The notes below the pieces were generated by a model, which saw only the letters and a list, made by a program, of their open reading frames with translations, did not search any database and was not told the origin of the DNA. DNA of 64,000 nucleotides from Luteimonas cucumeris (GTDB taxonomy: Bacteria > Pseudomonadota > Gammaproteobacteria > Xanthomonadales > Xanthomonadaceae): the NCBI RefSeq assembly GCF_007830035.1, contig NZ_VLKN01000007.1, forward strand, positions 108,208 through 172,207, written 5' to 3'. How positions within the stretch are numbered: position 1 is the stretch's first letter; every line of letters starts with the position of its first letter. Positions 21,521 through 30,709 of the stretch are shown piece by piece. The position numbers and the translations under genes are program-made.

Positions 21521-22411
21521 ATGAATACCCCTGCCCCGACCAACGACGACACCGACCAGACGCTGATCGTGGTCAGCGGCATGTCCGGCGCCGGCAAATC
21601 GGTGGCGCTGAAGACGTTCGAGGACCTGGGCTTCTACTGCGTCGACAACCTGCCGGCGGAACTGCTGCCGGATTTCGTGCGCGGCGTGGCGCGCGACGAC
21701 GGCATGCCGGAAAAACTCGCGGTCGGCATCGACATCCGCAGCCGCAGCGACCTGGCCAACCTCCCGCAATGGCTGTCCGCGGTCGGCGCGCTGGGGCTGG
21801 ATCCGCGGCTGGTGTTCTTCGACACTCACGACGAAGTGCTGCTGAAGCGCTACGCCGATACGCGCCGGCGCCATCCGCTCAGCCACCTCGGCCTGTCGCT
21901 GGCCGATGCGATCTCGCTGGAGCGGCAGGTGCTCAAGCCCCTGCGCACGCTGGCCGACGTGGTCATCGACACCAGCACGCTCAACGTCCACCAGCTGCGG
22001 CGGCAGGTGATCACCGAGTTCGGCCTGAATTCCGACGCGAAGCTGTCGCTGTTGTTCGAATCCTTCGCCTACCGGCGCGGCGTGCCGGCCGATGCGGATT
22101 TCGTGTTCGACGCACGTGGCCTGGCCAATCCGCACTGGAACGCGGAACTGCGGCCGCTGTCCGGCCGCGACGCGGCCGTGCGCGAATTCCTCGAAGCGCA
22201 GTCCGAGGCTGGCGAATACGTCGCCCAGGTCGCATCCTTCCTCGACACCTGGCTGCCGCGCATGCAATCGGACACGCGCAGCTACGTCACCGTTGCCTTT
22301 GGCTGTACCGGCGGCCGCCACCGTTCGGTGTACCTGGCCGAGCGCCTTGCCGCACACGCCCGCGAGCGCGGCTGGGCAGAAGTGGCGGTGCACCATCGCG
22401 AGCTGGATTGA
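21521..22411 (+). CDS. rapZ: RNase adapter protein RapZ
   Basis: A 296-residue protein of the RapZ (YvcJ) family. The N-terminal P-loop is GMSGAGKSV (20-28). The C-terminal domain has the conserved [11 protein letters not shown], which binds a sugar phosphate (GlcN6P in E. coli). In enterobacteria RapZ directs RNase E to the GlmZ sRNA; whether that RNA exists here is unknown. The linkage to ptsN and hprK is typical. Followed by an outer-membrane protein gene in the same direction. Confidence 0.93.
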   Translation: MNTPAPTNDDTDQTLIVVSGMSGAGKSVALKTFEDLGFYCVDNLPAELLPDFVRGVARDDGMPEKLAVGIDIRSRSDLANLPQWLSAVGALGLDPRLVFFDTHDEVLLKRYADTRRRHPLSHLGLSLADAISLERQVLKPLRTLADVVIDTSTLNVHQLRRQVITEFGLNSDAKLSLLFESFAYRRGVPADADFVFDARGLANPHWNAELRPLSGRDAAVREFLEAQSEAGEYVAQVASFLDTWLPRMQSDTRSYVTVAFGCTGGRHRSVYLAERLAAHARERGWAEVAVHHRELD

Positions 22412-22488
22412 CAGGATATTCCTGGGGCTGTCCGTCCAGCGCCGCCTCGTGACATGTCCTTCACTGCCGCGCACACACGCTGCCGTCA

Positions 22489-23346
22489 ATGAATTCACGC
22501 GCCCCGCTGCTTCTCGCGACCGCTCTGCTGTCGGCCGCCATGGTCGCGGAGGCTAGATGCGCGGATATGCAGGGTGCGTCCACGGCCGTGCAGGACGAGG
22601 CATCAGCGGATGCGTATGCACGGATGTCGCGCGGCGTATCGCTGGGCGTGGCGGTGATGTGGAGCGAAGGCCTGCTGCTCGGCGAGGACACCCGCACCTA
22701 CGTCGTGCCGACCATCGCCTACGAAGGCGAACGCGTGTTCTTCCGCGGCATCAACGGTGGCGTGCACCTGCTCCAGCGCGATGGTTTCGAACTGGACGCG
22801 ATCGTCGCGGTCCGGCTCGACGGCTGGGACGCGGAAGACCTGGACGCAACCCGCCTGGCCGCGGTCGGCATCGACCGTGCGCTGCTGAGCGATCGCGACG
22901 CGGGCCTGGATGCCGGGCTGGAGCTGGCCTGGACAGGCAGGGCCGGCAAGATTTCGCTGTCGGCCAAGGGCGACATCATCAACGCCAGCGGCGGCGTGGA
23001 AGTCGCGCTGGATTACAGAAGCGCGTTCCGGGTCGGGCCGGGCCTGCTGACGCCGCATGTCGGCGTGAGCCACTGGTCCGGCGGACTGTCGGACTACTAC
23101 TACGGCACCTTGCCGGAAGAAGAGAAGCGCGGCGTGCCGCGCTACCGGCCCGGCTCGGCGGTCGTACCCGAGGTCGGCCTGGGCTACCTGCAACGCCTGC
23201 GCGATCGCTGGCTGTTCGTGGCCGCCGTCGACTACCGCTGGCTGCCCAGCAGCATCGTCGACAGTCCCCTGGTCGATGACGACAGCGGTGGCGTGCCGTC
23301 GGTATTCTTCGGCTTCTCGCGGTCGTTCGGTGGCCAGCCTCGCTGA
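22489..23346 (+). CDS. MipA/OmpV family outer-membrane protein
   Basis: A 285-residue protein with a signal peptide (about residues 1-24, ending VAEARC or just before). A beta-barrel of the MipA/OmpV family follows, with alternating hydrophobic strands and an aromatic C-terminal strand ending FGFSRSFGGQPR. MipA in E. coli is a scaffold between murein synthases and hydrolases; OmpV-type members are general porin-like proteins. Presence in the rapZ-EIIA interval is probably coincidental. Function beyond outer-membrane location is not shown. Confidence 0.78.
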   Translation: MNSRAPLLLATALLSAAMVAEARCADMQGASTAVQDEASADAYARMSRGVSLGVAVMWSEGLLLGEDTRTYVVPTIAYEGERVFFRGINGGVHLLQRDGFELDAIVAVRLDGWDAEDLDATRLAAVGIDRALLSDRDAGLDAGLELAWTGRAGKISLSAKGDIINASGGVEVALDYRSAFRVGPGLLTPHVGVSHWSGGLSDYYYGTLPEEEKRGVPRYRPGSAVVPEVGLGYLQRLRDRWLFVAAVDYRWLPSSIVDSPLVDDDSGGVPSVFFGFSRSFGGQPR

Positions 23347-23529
23347 GCATCTGTCACCACGGCTGTTGGCATCCGTGCGACATCGCCCGGCAATCCAGGT
23401 CGGCGCGCTGGTCCCATCACTGCATCGAATTATTCATTGCCGGGTTGCGTCGGCCGGGAACAACCGGGCAACGCGGATGTGCGATGCTCCATCCCGCAGG
23501 CCCGCTTTCTTGCCGTCACCCTGGTCTGC

Positions 23530-23535
23530 TAACTT
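23530..23535 (+). promoter_or_regulatory. -10 box of the EIIA gene, leaderless spacing
   Basis: TAACTT followed by six bases and the ATG at 23542; no Shine-Dalgarno sequence. A TTGCCG lies upstream at 23510-23515 as a possible -35 with short spacing. Confidence 0.4.
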
Positions 23536-23541
23536 GATCGC

Positions 23542-23934
23542 ATGGCCGTCGGCATCCTGCTCATCACCCACCAAGGCATCGCCGCGCCATTGATCGCGGT
23601 GGCGACGCAGCTGCTACGGCAGTTGCCGCTGCGCACCGAGGCGTTCGAGGTATCGTTCGACGGCGATCCGGACGCCCTGCTGCCGGAGGCCAGCGCCGCA
23701 TTGCGCCGGGTCGACGGCGGCGACGGCGTGCTGGTGTTGACCGACCTGTACGGCGCCACGCCCAGCAACCTGACGGCGAAGCTCGCCCGCCTCGGCACGC
23801 CGCTGCGGCGCGTGTCCGGCCTGAGCCTGCCGATGCTGCTGCGGGTGATGAACTACGCCGACCTGGCCCTGGACGAACTGCCGGCGATCGCCGCCGCCGG
23901 TGCCCGCAACGGAGCGATCGTCGATGACGCCTGA
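23542..23934 (+). CDS. PTS EIIA component, mannose family
   Basis: A 130-residue EIIA(Man)-type domain. His10 in ILLITHQGIA is the phosphorylated residue. The acidic LLPEASAALRRVDGGDGVLVLTDL block (residues about 48-72, quoted in part) and GATPSNL are family-typical. No EIIB, EIIC or EIID partner is in the window. With HPr, Enzyme I, HprK and PtsN nearby, it probably acts as a signalling endpoint rather than in sugar uptake. It is 56 bp upstream of ptsH in the same direction. Confidence 0.88.
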   Translation: MAVGILLITHQGIAAPLIAVATQLLRQLPLRTEAFEVSFDGDPDALLPEASAALRRVDGGDGVLVLTDLYGATPSNLTAKLARLGTPLRRVSGLSLPMLLRVMNYADLALDELPAIAAAGARNGAIVDDA

Positions 23935-23990
23935 GCGCCTGCCCGCCCCTGTCCTTTTTTCCGCGAACACCGGAATGGAATCCCCCTGCC

Positions 23991-24260
23991 ATGCTTGAAC
24001 GCGAACTCGTCGTCAGCAATCGTCTCGGCCTGCACGCGCGCGCCACCGCCAAGCTGGTGCAGCTGCTGTCCGGCTATCGATGCAATGCCACGCTCACCGC
24101 CAAGGGCCGCGAGGTCAATGCCAAAAGCATCATGGGTGTGATGCTGCTCGCCGCGGGCCAGGGCACCGTGGTAACCCTGCACGTGGACGGCGAGGACGAG
24201 GCCGCGGCGGCCGATGCCGCCAGCGACCTGTTCGCGCGCAACTTCGACGAGGGTTCCTGA
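23991..24260 (+). CDS. ptsH: Phosphocarrier protein HPr
   Basis: An 89-residue HPr. The catalytic histidine is in NRLGLHARATAKL (His at residue 15-16). The regulatory serine, the target of HPr kinase, lies in VNAKSIMGVMLLAAGQG. Both sites are intact, so HPr can be phosphorylated by Enzyme I on histidine and by HprK on serine. The stop codon shares its last base with the ptsI start. Confidence 0.95.
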   Translation: MLERELVVSNRLGLHARATAKLVQLLSGYRCNATLTAKGREVNAKSIMGVMLLAAGQGTVVTLHVDGEDEAAAADAASDLFARNFDEGS

Positions 24261-25981
24261 TGCGGCAACTCCTGCCCGGTCATGGTGCCTCGCGCGGCAA
24301 CGCGCTGGGCCGCGCCCGGGTCCGTTTGCCGCATGTGCTGGATGTCGTCGAGGAACGCATCGCCGCCGACAAGGTCGATGCCGAACTGGCCAGGCTGCAC
24401 GCCGCCATCGATATCGTGCGTGGCGAAATGCGCGACCTGCGCGAACGTCTGCATGGCGCGCTGGTGCACGAGGTCGGCGAGTTCCTCGATCTGCACTCGC
24501 TGCTACTGGATGACCCGGAACTGCTGCAGGGCCTGGACGACCTGATCCGCACCGGACGCTACAGTGCCGACTATGCGCTGCGACTGCAGCGCGACCGCCT
24601 GGCGGGCGTGTTCGCCGGTATGGACGACGCGTATTTCAGGAGCCGCGTCGACGACATCGACCAGGTCATCGGACGCATCCACGCCGCTCTGCACCGGCGC
24701 GATGTCCGCCCGCGCGGCACCTCCGGCGAGATCCTGGTGACCGACAACGTGGCGCCGGCGGAGATCGCGCAGTTGCAGGCGCAGGGCGTGGTCGCGATCG
24801 TCACCTCGGCGGGCAGCGTGCTTTCGCACAGCGCGATTCTGGCCCGCAGCCTCCACCTGCCGCTGATCGTCGGCGCCGCTCAGGCCCTGCAGAAGGTCAA
24901 CGACGGCGACGTGCTGATGGTCGATGGCGGCAACGGCGAGTTGATCGTCGAGCCCGACGCCGCCGATCTGCGTTCACATCGCATCCGGGTGCGCGAACTG
25001 GCGCGCGAACGCAAGCAGCTGCATCGCCTGCGCCGCGAACCGGCGCGCACCCTCGACGGCATCGACATCAAGCTGTACGCGAACGCCGAATCGCGCGACG
25101 ACGTCGCGGAGGCGCACGCACTGGGTTCTGCCGGCATCGGCCTGTACCGCACCGAGTTCCTGTTCCTGCAGCGCAACGAGGTACCCGACGAGGACGAGCA
25201 GTTCCGCGCGTACCGCGACGTGGTACTGGGCATGACCGGGCGCACCGTGACGATCCGCACCCTCGACCTGGGCGCGGACAAGGCCGACCGCACCGGCCTG
25301 GTGATGGGCGACGAGCCCAATCCCGCGCTCGGCGTGCGCGGTGTGCGGCTGTCGCTGTCGCACGCCGGCCTGTTCGAGACGCAGCTGCGCGCGATCGTGC
25401 GCGCCAGCGGCTACGGCCCGGTACGTATTTTGGTGCCGATGGTCAGCTGCCGCGAGGAAATCATGGTGGTGCGCAAGCTGCTGAAGCGCGTGATCCGCGA
25501 GCTTGGCAACAGCGGCCACGAGATCGCCGAACACATCCCGTTGGGCGCGATGATCGAGGTCCCGGCCGCGGCGATCGCCCTGCCCGGGTTCATCGGCGCG
25601 ATCGACTTCCTGTCGGTCGGCACCAACGACCTGGTGCAGTACCTGCTGGCGGTGGACCGCAACAACGACGCGCTGTCCGAGTTGTACTCGCCACTGCACC
25701 CCGCGGTGATGCGCCTGCTGCACAACGTGATCCGCACCGCGCACATGCGCGGCAAGCCGGTGGCGGTGTGCGGCGAAATGGCGGGCGACGCGCTGTTTAC
25801 GCCGCTGCTGCTAGCGCTGGGCCTGAGCGAATTCAGCCTGCATCCGACCACGCTGCTGGAAGTGCGCAAGGCTGTTCGCGAATGCAACCTGGTCGAGCTG
25901 CGCAAGCGCAGCGGCGCATTGCTGCGGGCGCGGGACCGTGAGGCGATCGAGCGCTGGATGCAGGCCAACACGGCGGCCTGA
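24260..25981 (+). CDS. ptsI: PTS Enzyme I (PEP-protein phosphotransferase)
   Basis: A 573-residue Enzyme I that transfers phosphate from PEP to HPr. The N-terminal HPr-binding domain is followed by the phosphohistidine motif with His190 in SAGSVLSHSAIL. The PEP-binding TIM barrel comes next, with GIGLYRTEFLF, the VMGDEPNPALGVRG loop and the C-terminal CGEMAGD cysteine. The frame opens earlier in ptsH, but the ATG at 24260 gives the standard N-terminus. It lacks an N-terminal GAF domain, so it is the ordinary PtsI rather than the PtsP type, although it probably feeds PtsN as well. Confidence 0.94.
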   Translation: MRQLLPGHGASRGNALGRARVRLPHVLDVVEERIAADKVDAELARLHAAIDIVRGEMRDLRERLHGALVHEVGEFLDLHSLLLDDPELLQGLDDLIRTGRYSADYALRLQRDRLAGVFAGMDDAYFRSRVDDIDQVIGRIHAALHRRDVRPRGTSGEILVTDNVAPAEIAQLQAQGVVAIVTSAGSVLSHSAILARSLHLPLIVGAAQALQKVNDGDVLMVDGGNGELIVEPDAADLRSHRIRVRELARERKQLHRLRREPARTLDGIDIKLYANAESRDDVAEAHALGSAGIGLYRTEFLFLQRNEVPDEDEQFRAYRDVVLGMTGRTVTIRTLDLGADKADRTGLVMGDEPNPALGVRGVRLSLSHAGLFETQLRAIVRASGYGPVRILVPMVSCREEIMVVRKLLKRVIRELGNSGHEIAEHIPLGAMIEVPAAAIALPGFIGAIDFLSVGTNDLVQYLLAVDRNNDALSELYSPLHPAVMRLLHNVIRTAHMRGKPVAVCGEMAGDALFTPLLLALGLSEFSLHPTTLLEVRKAVRECNLVELRKRSGALLRARDREAIERWMQANTAA

Positions 25982-26073
25982 CGACCCGCTCGGGCCGCCA
26001 GGCGCAACAGCTGCCTGCACCGTCGCAATCTGCAATGCGATACTGCGCGCCGGTCCGCAGCCATCGCCCGCCC

Positions 26074-26979
26074 ATGATCGTTTCCCCGCAAGTCCTGTCC
26101 GACGTCGACAACCTGCGTGCGCGCTTCTGCGGGGCGCAGCCGTTCCGGCACATCGTGATCGATGACTTCCTGGACGCCGGTTTCGCCGACGCCCTGCTTG
26201 CGCAGTTCCCTGACTTCGAGCGCGGCAACAGCAACAACGAATACCGGCAGAAAGGCGGGAAGTCCGTGGTCGAGTCGGTGCGCAAGCTGGGGCCGGCCTA
26301 CCAGCAGATGGATGACGTCATCCAGGGCCGCGAATTCCTCGGCCTGATCGAGCGCATCACCGGCATCCCCGAACTGCTTTACGACCCCTACTACCTGGGC
26401 GGCGGTACCCACAGCAACCGCAGCGGGCAAAGCCTGGATGCCCACGTCGACTTCAACTACCACCCGGTCGACGAATGGCACCGGCGGCTGAACCTGATCG
26501 TCTATCTAAATCCGGAATGGCAGGACAGCTGGGGCGGGCAATTGCAACTGCACAGCGATCCCCGTCGCGACGACAACCGTACCTCTTCCATCGCGCCGGT
26601 CTTCAACCGTGCGGTGATCTTCGAAACCAACGAGGTCAGCTGGCACGGATTTCCCGAGATCCGAATGCCGGAAGACCGGCAATCGCTGACCCGCAAGTCC
26701 GTGGCACTGTATTTCTACACCCGCGACCGGCCCGAAGAAGAAACGGTCGGCAAACACACCACGGTCTACATCGACCGGCCCCTGCCCGAGCACCTGCGCG
26801 CCGGACACGTGCTCGACGACGGCGACATGCAGGAACTGCAGGCGCTGTTGTCCCGTCGCGACCATCACATACAACGCCTGTATCGCGAACTGCACGAGCT
26901 GACCGCGGCGCGCGATCGCGGTGCCCTCGGGCGGATCCTGTACCTGGCCAAGCGCGCCTATTTTCGCGCGCGACGATGA
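26074..26979 (+). CDS. 2-oxoglutarate/Fe(II)-dependent oxygenase
   Basis: A 301-residue protein of the prolyl-4-hydroxylase-like 2OG-Fe(II) family. The iron triad is visible as His124 and Asp126 in DAHVDFNYH and His191 in SWHGFPE. A basic residue about 15 further on (Arg207 or Lys208) is placed to bind 2-oxoglutarate. After the oxygenase domain, about residues 255-301 form a helical basic tail. Substrate unknown: proteins, glycans and lipids are all possible. The ATG at 26074 is preferred; a 13-codon longer start at 26035 is possible. It follows ptsI by 92 bases, so co-expression is possible but not shown. Confidence 0.82.
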   Translation: MIVSPQVLSDVDNLRARFCGAQPFRHIVIDDFLDAGFADALLAQFPDFERGNSNNEYRQKGGKSVVESVRKLGPAYQQMDDVIQGREFLGLIERITGIPELLYDPYYLGGGTHSNRSGQSLDAHVDFNYHPVDEWHRRLNLIVYLNPEWQDSWGGQLQLHSDPRRDDNRTSSIAPVFNRAVIFETNEVSWHGFPEIRMPEDRQSLTRKSVALYFYTRDRPEEETVGKHTTVYIDRPLPEHLRAGHVLDDGDMQELQALLSRRDHHIQRLYRELHELTAARDRGALGRILYLAKRAYFRARR

Positions 26980-27030
26980 GTGCGCGCCTCCGCATCGCCC
27001 ACCGATGATTGCCGATTCGCCATTCCCGGC

Positions 27031-27036
27031 GATAAT
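27031..27036 (+). promoter_or_regulatory. Promoter upstream of mgtE, with a three-codon mini-ORF
   Basis: GATAAT is followed by six bases and then ATG AAA GCC TGA (27043-27054), the spacing seen at other leaderless starts here. If transcription starts at 27043, mgtE would have a 71-base leader that begins with a three-codon ORF. This is an inference from sequence only. Confidence 0.35.
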
Positions 27037-27113
27037 GCACGCATGAAAGCCTGATCCTGTCGCGCCCTCGTGGTGCGACGCGCCACGCTTCTTTTGAAGC
27101 CGGGAAGCCCCGA

Positions 27114-28475
27114 ATGGCCGAAGCCGTCCGCCACGACAAGACCGCGCGCCAGCTGCGACTGCTGTCCGATGCACTGGACAGCGGCCGGCTCGGTCCCGTG
27201 CGCCGGCTGGTCAACACCTTGTCGCCTGCGGAAATCGGCAACCTGCTCGAATCGCTGCCGCCGGGCAAGCGCGAAGTGGTGTGGGGCCTGGTCGATGCCG
27301 AGGACGACGGTGAAGTGCTGGTCCACGTCGGCGACGAGGTACGCGAAAGCCTGCTCGCCGACATGGATCCGGACGAGATCGTGGCCGCCGTCGAGGATCT
27401 CGACATCGACGACCTCGCCGACCTGGTCGAGGACCTGCCCGACACGGTCATCGACGAAGTGCTCAAGTCGATGGACCGCGAGAACCGCGAGCGCCTGGAA
27501 CAGGTGCTGTCCTACGACGAGGACACCGCCGGTCGCCTGATGAATCCGGACGTGGTGACGGTGCGCGCCGACACCACCGTCGACGTGGTGCTACGTTACT
27601 TGCGTCTGCGTGGCGAACTGCCCGAGCACACCGACCACCTCTACGTGGTCAGCCGTCGCCACCAGTACATCGGCCGCATCGCACTGGCCGCGCTGCTTAC
27701 CCACGAGCCCGGCACGCCGATCAACAAGCTGATCGACGACGAGCAGGCGGCGATCGACGTCGACGAGTCCGCCAACGAAGTCGCGCGCCAGTTCTCCGAC
27801 CACGACTGGCTCAGTGCGCCCGTGGTGGACGACAACAACATCCTGCTCGGCCGCATCACCATCGACGACGTGGTCGACATCATCCGCGACCAGGCCGAAC
27901 ACCAGGCGTTGAGCGCCGCCGGCCTGGACGAAGACGACGACATGTTCAGTCCGGTACCGCGCGCGGTGCGCCGGCGCGTGGTATGGCTGGCGGTCAACAT
28001 GGTCACCGCGTTCATCGCGTCCAGCGTGGTCGGGCAGTTCGAGGCCACCATAGAGAAGATCGTCGCGCTGGCGGTGCTGATGCCGATCGTCGCGGGCATG
28101 GGCGGCAACGCCGGCACCCAGGTACTGGCGCTGATGGTGCGTGGCCTGGCGCTGGGCCAGGTCGGCGCCTCGAACGTGCGCACGCTGCTGTGGAAGGAAA
28201 TCCGCGTCGCGCTGCTCAACGGCCTGCTGCTCGGCACCGTGGTCGGCAGCGTCGCCTGGGCGTGGTTCCACGATCCACGCCTGGGCCTGGTGATCGGCAG
28301 CGCGCTGACGCTCAACTTCTGCGTCGCTGCGCTGACCGGCGTATTGGCACCGCTCACGCTCAAGCGCATGAACCTCGATCCGGCCCTCGCCGGCGGCGTC
28401 ATCCTGACCGCGATGACCGACACGCTCGGTTTCCTCTCATTCCTCGGACTGGCGACGCTGATCCTGTTGAAGTAA
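27114..28475 (+). CDS. mgtE: Magnesium transporter MgtE
   Basis: A 453-residue magnesium channel. The cytoplasmic N domain (about residues 1-130) has acidic helices, including EIVAAVEDLDIDDLADLVED. Two CBS domains (about 135-260) sense magnesium. Five transmembrane helices follow (about 285-453), with the pore motif MPIVAGMGGNAGTQ. Length and domain order are standard. It ends the plus-strand block and converges on pyrB, with a dispersed palindrome between them. Confidence 0.94.
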   Translation: MAEAVRHDKTARQLRLLSDALDSGRLGPVRRLVNTLSPAEIGNLLESLPPGKREVVWGLVDAEDDGEVLVHVGDEVRESLLADMDPDEIVAAVEDLDIDDLADLVEDLPDTVIDEVLKSMDRENRERLEQVLSYDEDTAGRLMNPDVVTVRADTTVDVVLRYLRLRGELPEHTDHLYVVSRRHQYIGRIALAALLTHEPGTPINKLIDDEQAAIDVDESANEVARQFSDHDWLSAPVVDDNNILLGRITIDDVVDIIRDQAEHQALSAAGLDEDDDMFSPVPRAVRRRVVWLAVNMVTAFIASSVVGQFEATIEKIVALAVLMPIVAGMGGNAGTQVLALMVRGLALGQVGASNVRTLLWKEIRVALLNGLLLGTVVGSVAWAWFHDPRLGLVIGSALTLNFCVAALTGVLAPLTLKRMNLDPALAGGVILTAMTDTLGFLSFLGLATLILLK

Positions 28476-28515
28476 CTCGGAAACTCTTTCGTGGAGTCAC
28501 GCCTGTTCGGCCGGC

Positions 28516-28580
28516 GTAGCGTGCGCTGCGCACACGATGTGATTTGACAGGCCTCGGTCCGCGCGCAGAGTGCGCGCTAC
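28516..28580. repeat. Dispersed palindrome, GTAGCGTGC family
   Basis: Starts GTAGCGTGCGCTGCGCAC and ends GTGCGCGCTAC with an imperfect central part. It is in the 168-bp gap between convergent mgtE and pyrB, where no other terminator is obvious. Confidence 0.65.
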
Positions 28581-28643
28581 AGGTGCGGAAGTGATCGCCG
28601 CTGGCGGCGCCGATTCTCACCTTCCGTACGGTAAAACCTCCCG

Positions 28644-29585
28644 CTACGATCGGCCCAGCAAGGCGGCCAGCACCGCCATCCGCACGGCCACGCCGTTCGA
28701 TACCTGCTTCAGGATCAGCGACTGCCGGCCATCGGCGACGTCGTCGTCGATCTCCACGCCGCGGTTCATCGGGCCCGGATGCAGCACCACGGCATCGGCA
28801 GCCGCACGGCGCAGGCGTGTGGCGCTCAGGCCGTAGTCGCGGTGGTAATCGTCCAGCGATGCCACCAGTCCCTCTTCCATGCGCTCGCGTTGCAGGCGCA
28901 GCATCATCACCGCATCGACGCCGTCGAGCGCCGCGTCGAAATCCTGTGTGACCGTGCAGCCGGCCAGCGTGCCGCCCTGCGGCAGCAGCGCGTCAGGTGC
29001 GCAGATGCGGATTTCGCCAGCGCCAAGCGTGCGCAGCGCATGCAGGTCCGATCGCGCCACGCGCGAGTGCTTCACGTCGCCGACGATGAGGAATTTCAAG
29101 CCCTGGAAATTGCCGCCCTTGACCTGACGCAGGGTCAGCATGTCGAGCAGGCCCTGGGTTGGATGCGCATGGCGGCCATCGCCGGCATTGACCAGCGCGG
29201 TACCGGTGTCGACGTCCCCCGCCAGCTCCGCTACTGCGCCGTCCTGCGGATGCCGCACCACGAAACCGCGCACGCCCATCGCCTCGACGTTCTTCAAGGT
29301 GTCGCGCGCGGTCTCGCCCTTGGTAGTGGACGAGGTGGCCGCGTCGAAATTCAGCACGTCGCCGCCAAGTCGCTGCACGGCGCGCTGGAAGCTCAGCCGC
29401 GTGCGCGTGGACGGTTCGAAGAACAGCGTGCACACCGCAGTGCCGGCCAGCAGGGAGCGATCGGCGCCGTCCTCGACAATGGCCTGGGCGTGGTCCAGCA
29501 GGTGCAGCAGCGTTTCCCGCGGCAGCCCTTCGAGCGTCAGCAGGTGGCGCAGGCGGCCGCTTTCATCGACTTGGTTCATCGTCAA
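28644..29585 (-). CDS. pyrB: Aspartate carbamoyltransferase catalytic subunit
   Basis: A 313-residue enzyme of pyrimidine synthesis, joining carbamoyl phosphate and aspartate. The carbamoyl-phosphate motif EPSTRTRLSF is at residues 57-66. The second-site loop HPQDGA near 136 and HPTQGLLDM near 166 are intact, as is the late HPGPMNRGVEI. No regulatory pyrI or inactive dihydroorotase gene is adjacent. It follows ruvX on the minus strand with a 54-bp gap; the yqgE-ruvX-pyrB order is common in gammaproteobacteria. Confidence 0.95.
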   Translation of the reverse strand: MTMNQVDESGRLRHLLTLEGLPRETLLHLLDHAQAIVEDGADRSLLAGTAVCTLFFEPSTRTRLSFQRAVQRLGGDVLNFDAATSSTTKGETARDTLKNVEAMGVRGFVVRHPQDGAVAELAGDVDTGTALVNAGDGRHAHPTQGLLDMLTLRQVKGGNFQGLKFLIVGDVKHSRVARSDLHALRTLGAGEIRICAPDALLPQGGTLAGCTVTQDFDAALDGVDAVMMLRLQRERMEEGLVASLDDYHRDYGLSATRLRRAAADAVVLHPGPMNRGVEIDDDVADGRQSLILKQVSNGVAVRMAVLAALLGRS

Positions 29586-29639
29586 TCAGATCCGTGCGCG
29601 AGTGGAGCTCCCGTCCCGTCGGAAAGGAGGAAAAACGAA

Positions 29640-30116
29640 TCAGGGAACGACCATCCCATCCTGCGGCGATGCCAGCCAGCGCTCGACGATCACCGCCGCC
29701 GCCACCGCATCCAGCGCCGCCGCATCGCGCCGGCGCTTGCGGCCTTCGGCGCGGTCGGACGCGAACCGCTGCGCGGCCTCGATCGAACTGGTGCGCTCGT
29801 CCACCATCACCACCGGCAATGCATAACGCGTGCGCAAGATCTGCGCGAACTGGCGCGCGCGTTGCCGGATTGGCTGGTCGCCACCGTCGAGGGTCATCGG
29901 GTCGCCGACCACCAGGCCATCCGGCCGCCATTCCTTGTGCAGTTTGTCGATCGCGTTCCAGTCCGGTCCGTTGGCATGCACGTCGATCACCGCCAGCGCG
30001 CGTGCGCCGTGGCCGAACGCGCTGCCGACGGCCACGCCGATCCGGCGCGCGCCGACGTCGAAGCCCAGCACCGTGCCATCGCGCTTGATCAGGGTCGCGT
30101 CAGGCATGCCCGGCAT
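29640..30116 (-). CDS. ruvX: Putative Holliday junction resolvase RuvX (YqgF)
   Basis: A 158-residue RNase-H-fold protein. The motif [14 protein letters not shown] near residue 17 contains the first catalytic Asp. [10 protein letters not shown] and VMVDERTSS follow, giving the further acidic residues. YqgF proteins act in 16S rRNA 5'-end maturation and have been proposed as resolvases. The N-terminus overlaps the end of yqgE by 17 bases. Confidence 0.92.
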   Translation of the reverse strand: MPGMPDATLIKRDGTVLGFDVGARRIGVAVGSAFGHGARALAVIDVHANGPDWNAIDKLHKEWRPDGLVVGDPMTLDGGDQPIRQRARQFAQILRTRYALPVVMVDERTSSIEAAQRFASDRAEGRKRRRDAAALDAVAAAVIVERWLASPQDGMVVP

Positions 30117-30663
30117 AGTCCGCCATCCGCGACATGTCCACGCCGATGCGCCCGGCCGCTGCCTGCCAGCGTTCGTCCAGCGGCAGGTCGAACAGCAGTT
30201 CGGCGTCGGCCGGTGCGGTCAGCCAGCTGTTCTCCCCGATCTCGTGTTCCAGTTGACCGGCACCCCAGCCGGCGCATCCCAGCGCGACGATCACCTGTTC
30301 CGGCCCCTGCCCCTTGGCCATCGCCTCGAGGATGTCGCGCGAAGTGGTCAGGCGCAGGTTGTCGGTGATCGCCAGGGTCGAGTCCCAGTCGCCGCCGTCG
30401 TGCAGCACGAAACCGCGCTCCGGATGCACCGGGCCACCGGCCAGCACGATCTGGTTGCGCAGCGATTCGTCGTCGGTCTCGATCTGCATCTGCGCCAGCA
30501 CGTCGCCCAGCGTGTATTCGGAAGCGCGGTTGAGCAGCACGCCCATCGCGCCATCGTCGTCGTGCTGGCAGATCAGCGCCACGGCGCGCGCGAAGTTGGG
30601 ATCGGCCAACGCCGGCAGCGCGATCAGCACCTGGTTGGCGAGTTGCATCGTGTCGTCCGACAT
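30100..30663 (-). CDS. YqgE/AlgH family protein
   Basis: A 187-residue protein of the UPF0301 (YqgE/AlgH) family. Family landmarks are [19 protein letters not shown] near residue 8, [15 protein letters not shown] near 38 and [15 protein letters not shown] near 74. Its function is not established, although AlgH affects alginate control in Pseudomonas. First gene of the yqgE-ruvX-pyrB group. Its ATG is preceded by TAGAAT and exactly six bases, so the mRNA is probably leaderless. Confidence 0.9.
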   Translation of the reverse strand: MSDDTMQLANQVLIALPALADPNFARAVALICQHDDDGAMGVLLNRASEYTLGDVLAQMQIETDDESLRNQIVLAGGPVHPERGFVLHDGGDWDSTLAITDNLRLTTSRDILEAMAKGQGPEQVIVALGCAGWGAGQLEHEIGENSWLTAPADAELLFDLPLDERWQAAAGRIGVDMSRMADYAGHA

Positions 30664-30669
30664 GGCGCC

Positions 30670-30675
30670 ATTCTA
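30670..30675 (-). promoter_or_regulatory. -10 box of yqgE, leaderless spacing
   Basis: On the minus strand TAGAAT-GGCGCC-ATG: a consensus-like -10 six bases from the start codon, with no room for a Shine-Dalgarno sequence. Confidence 0.55.
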
Positions 30676-30709
30676 GCAGCGTCGCATGGCCGGCCCGCCC
30701 ATGCGGCGG

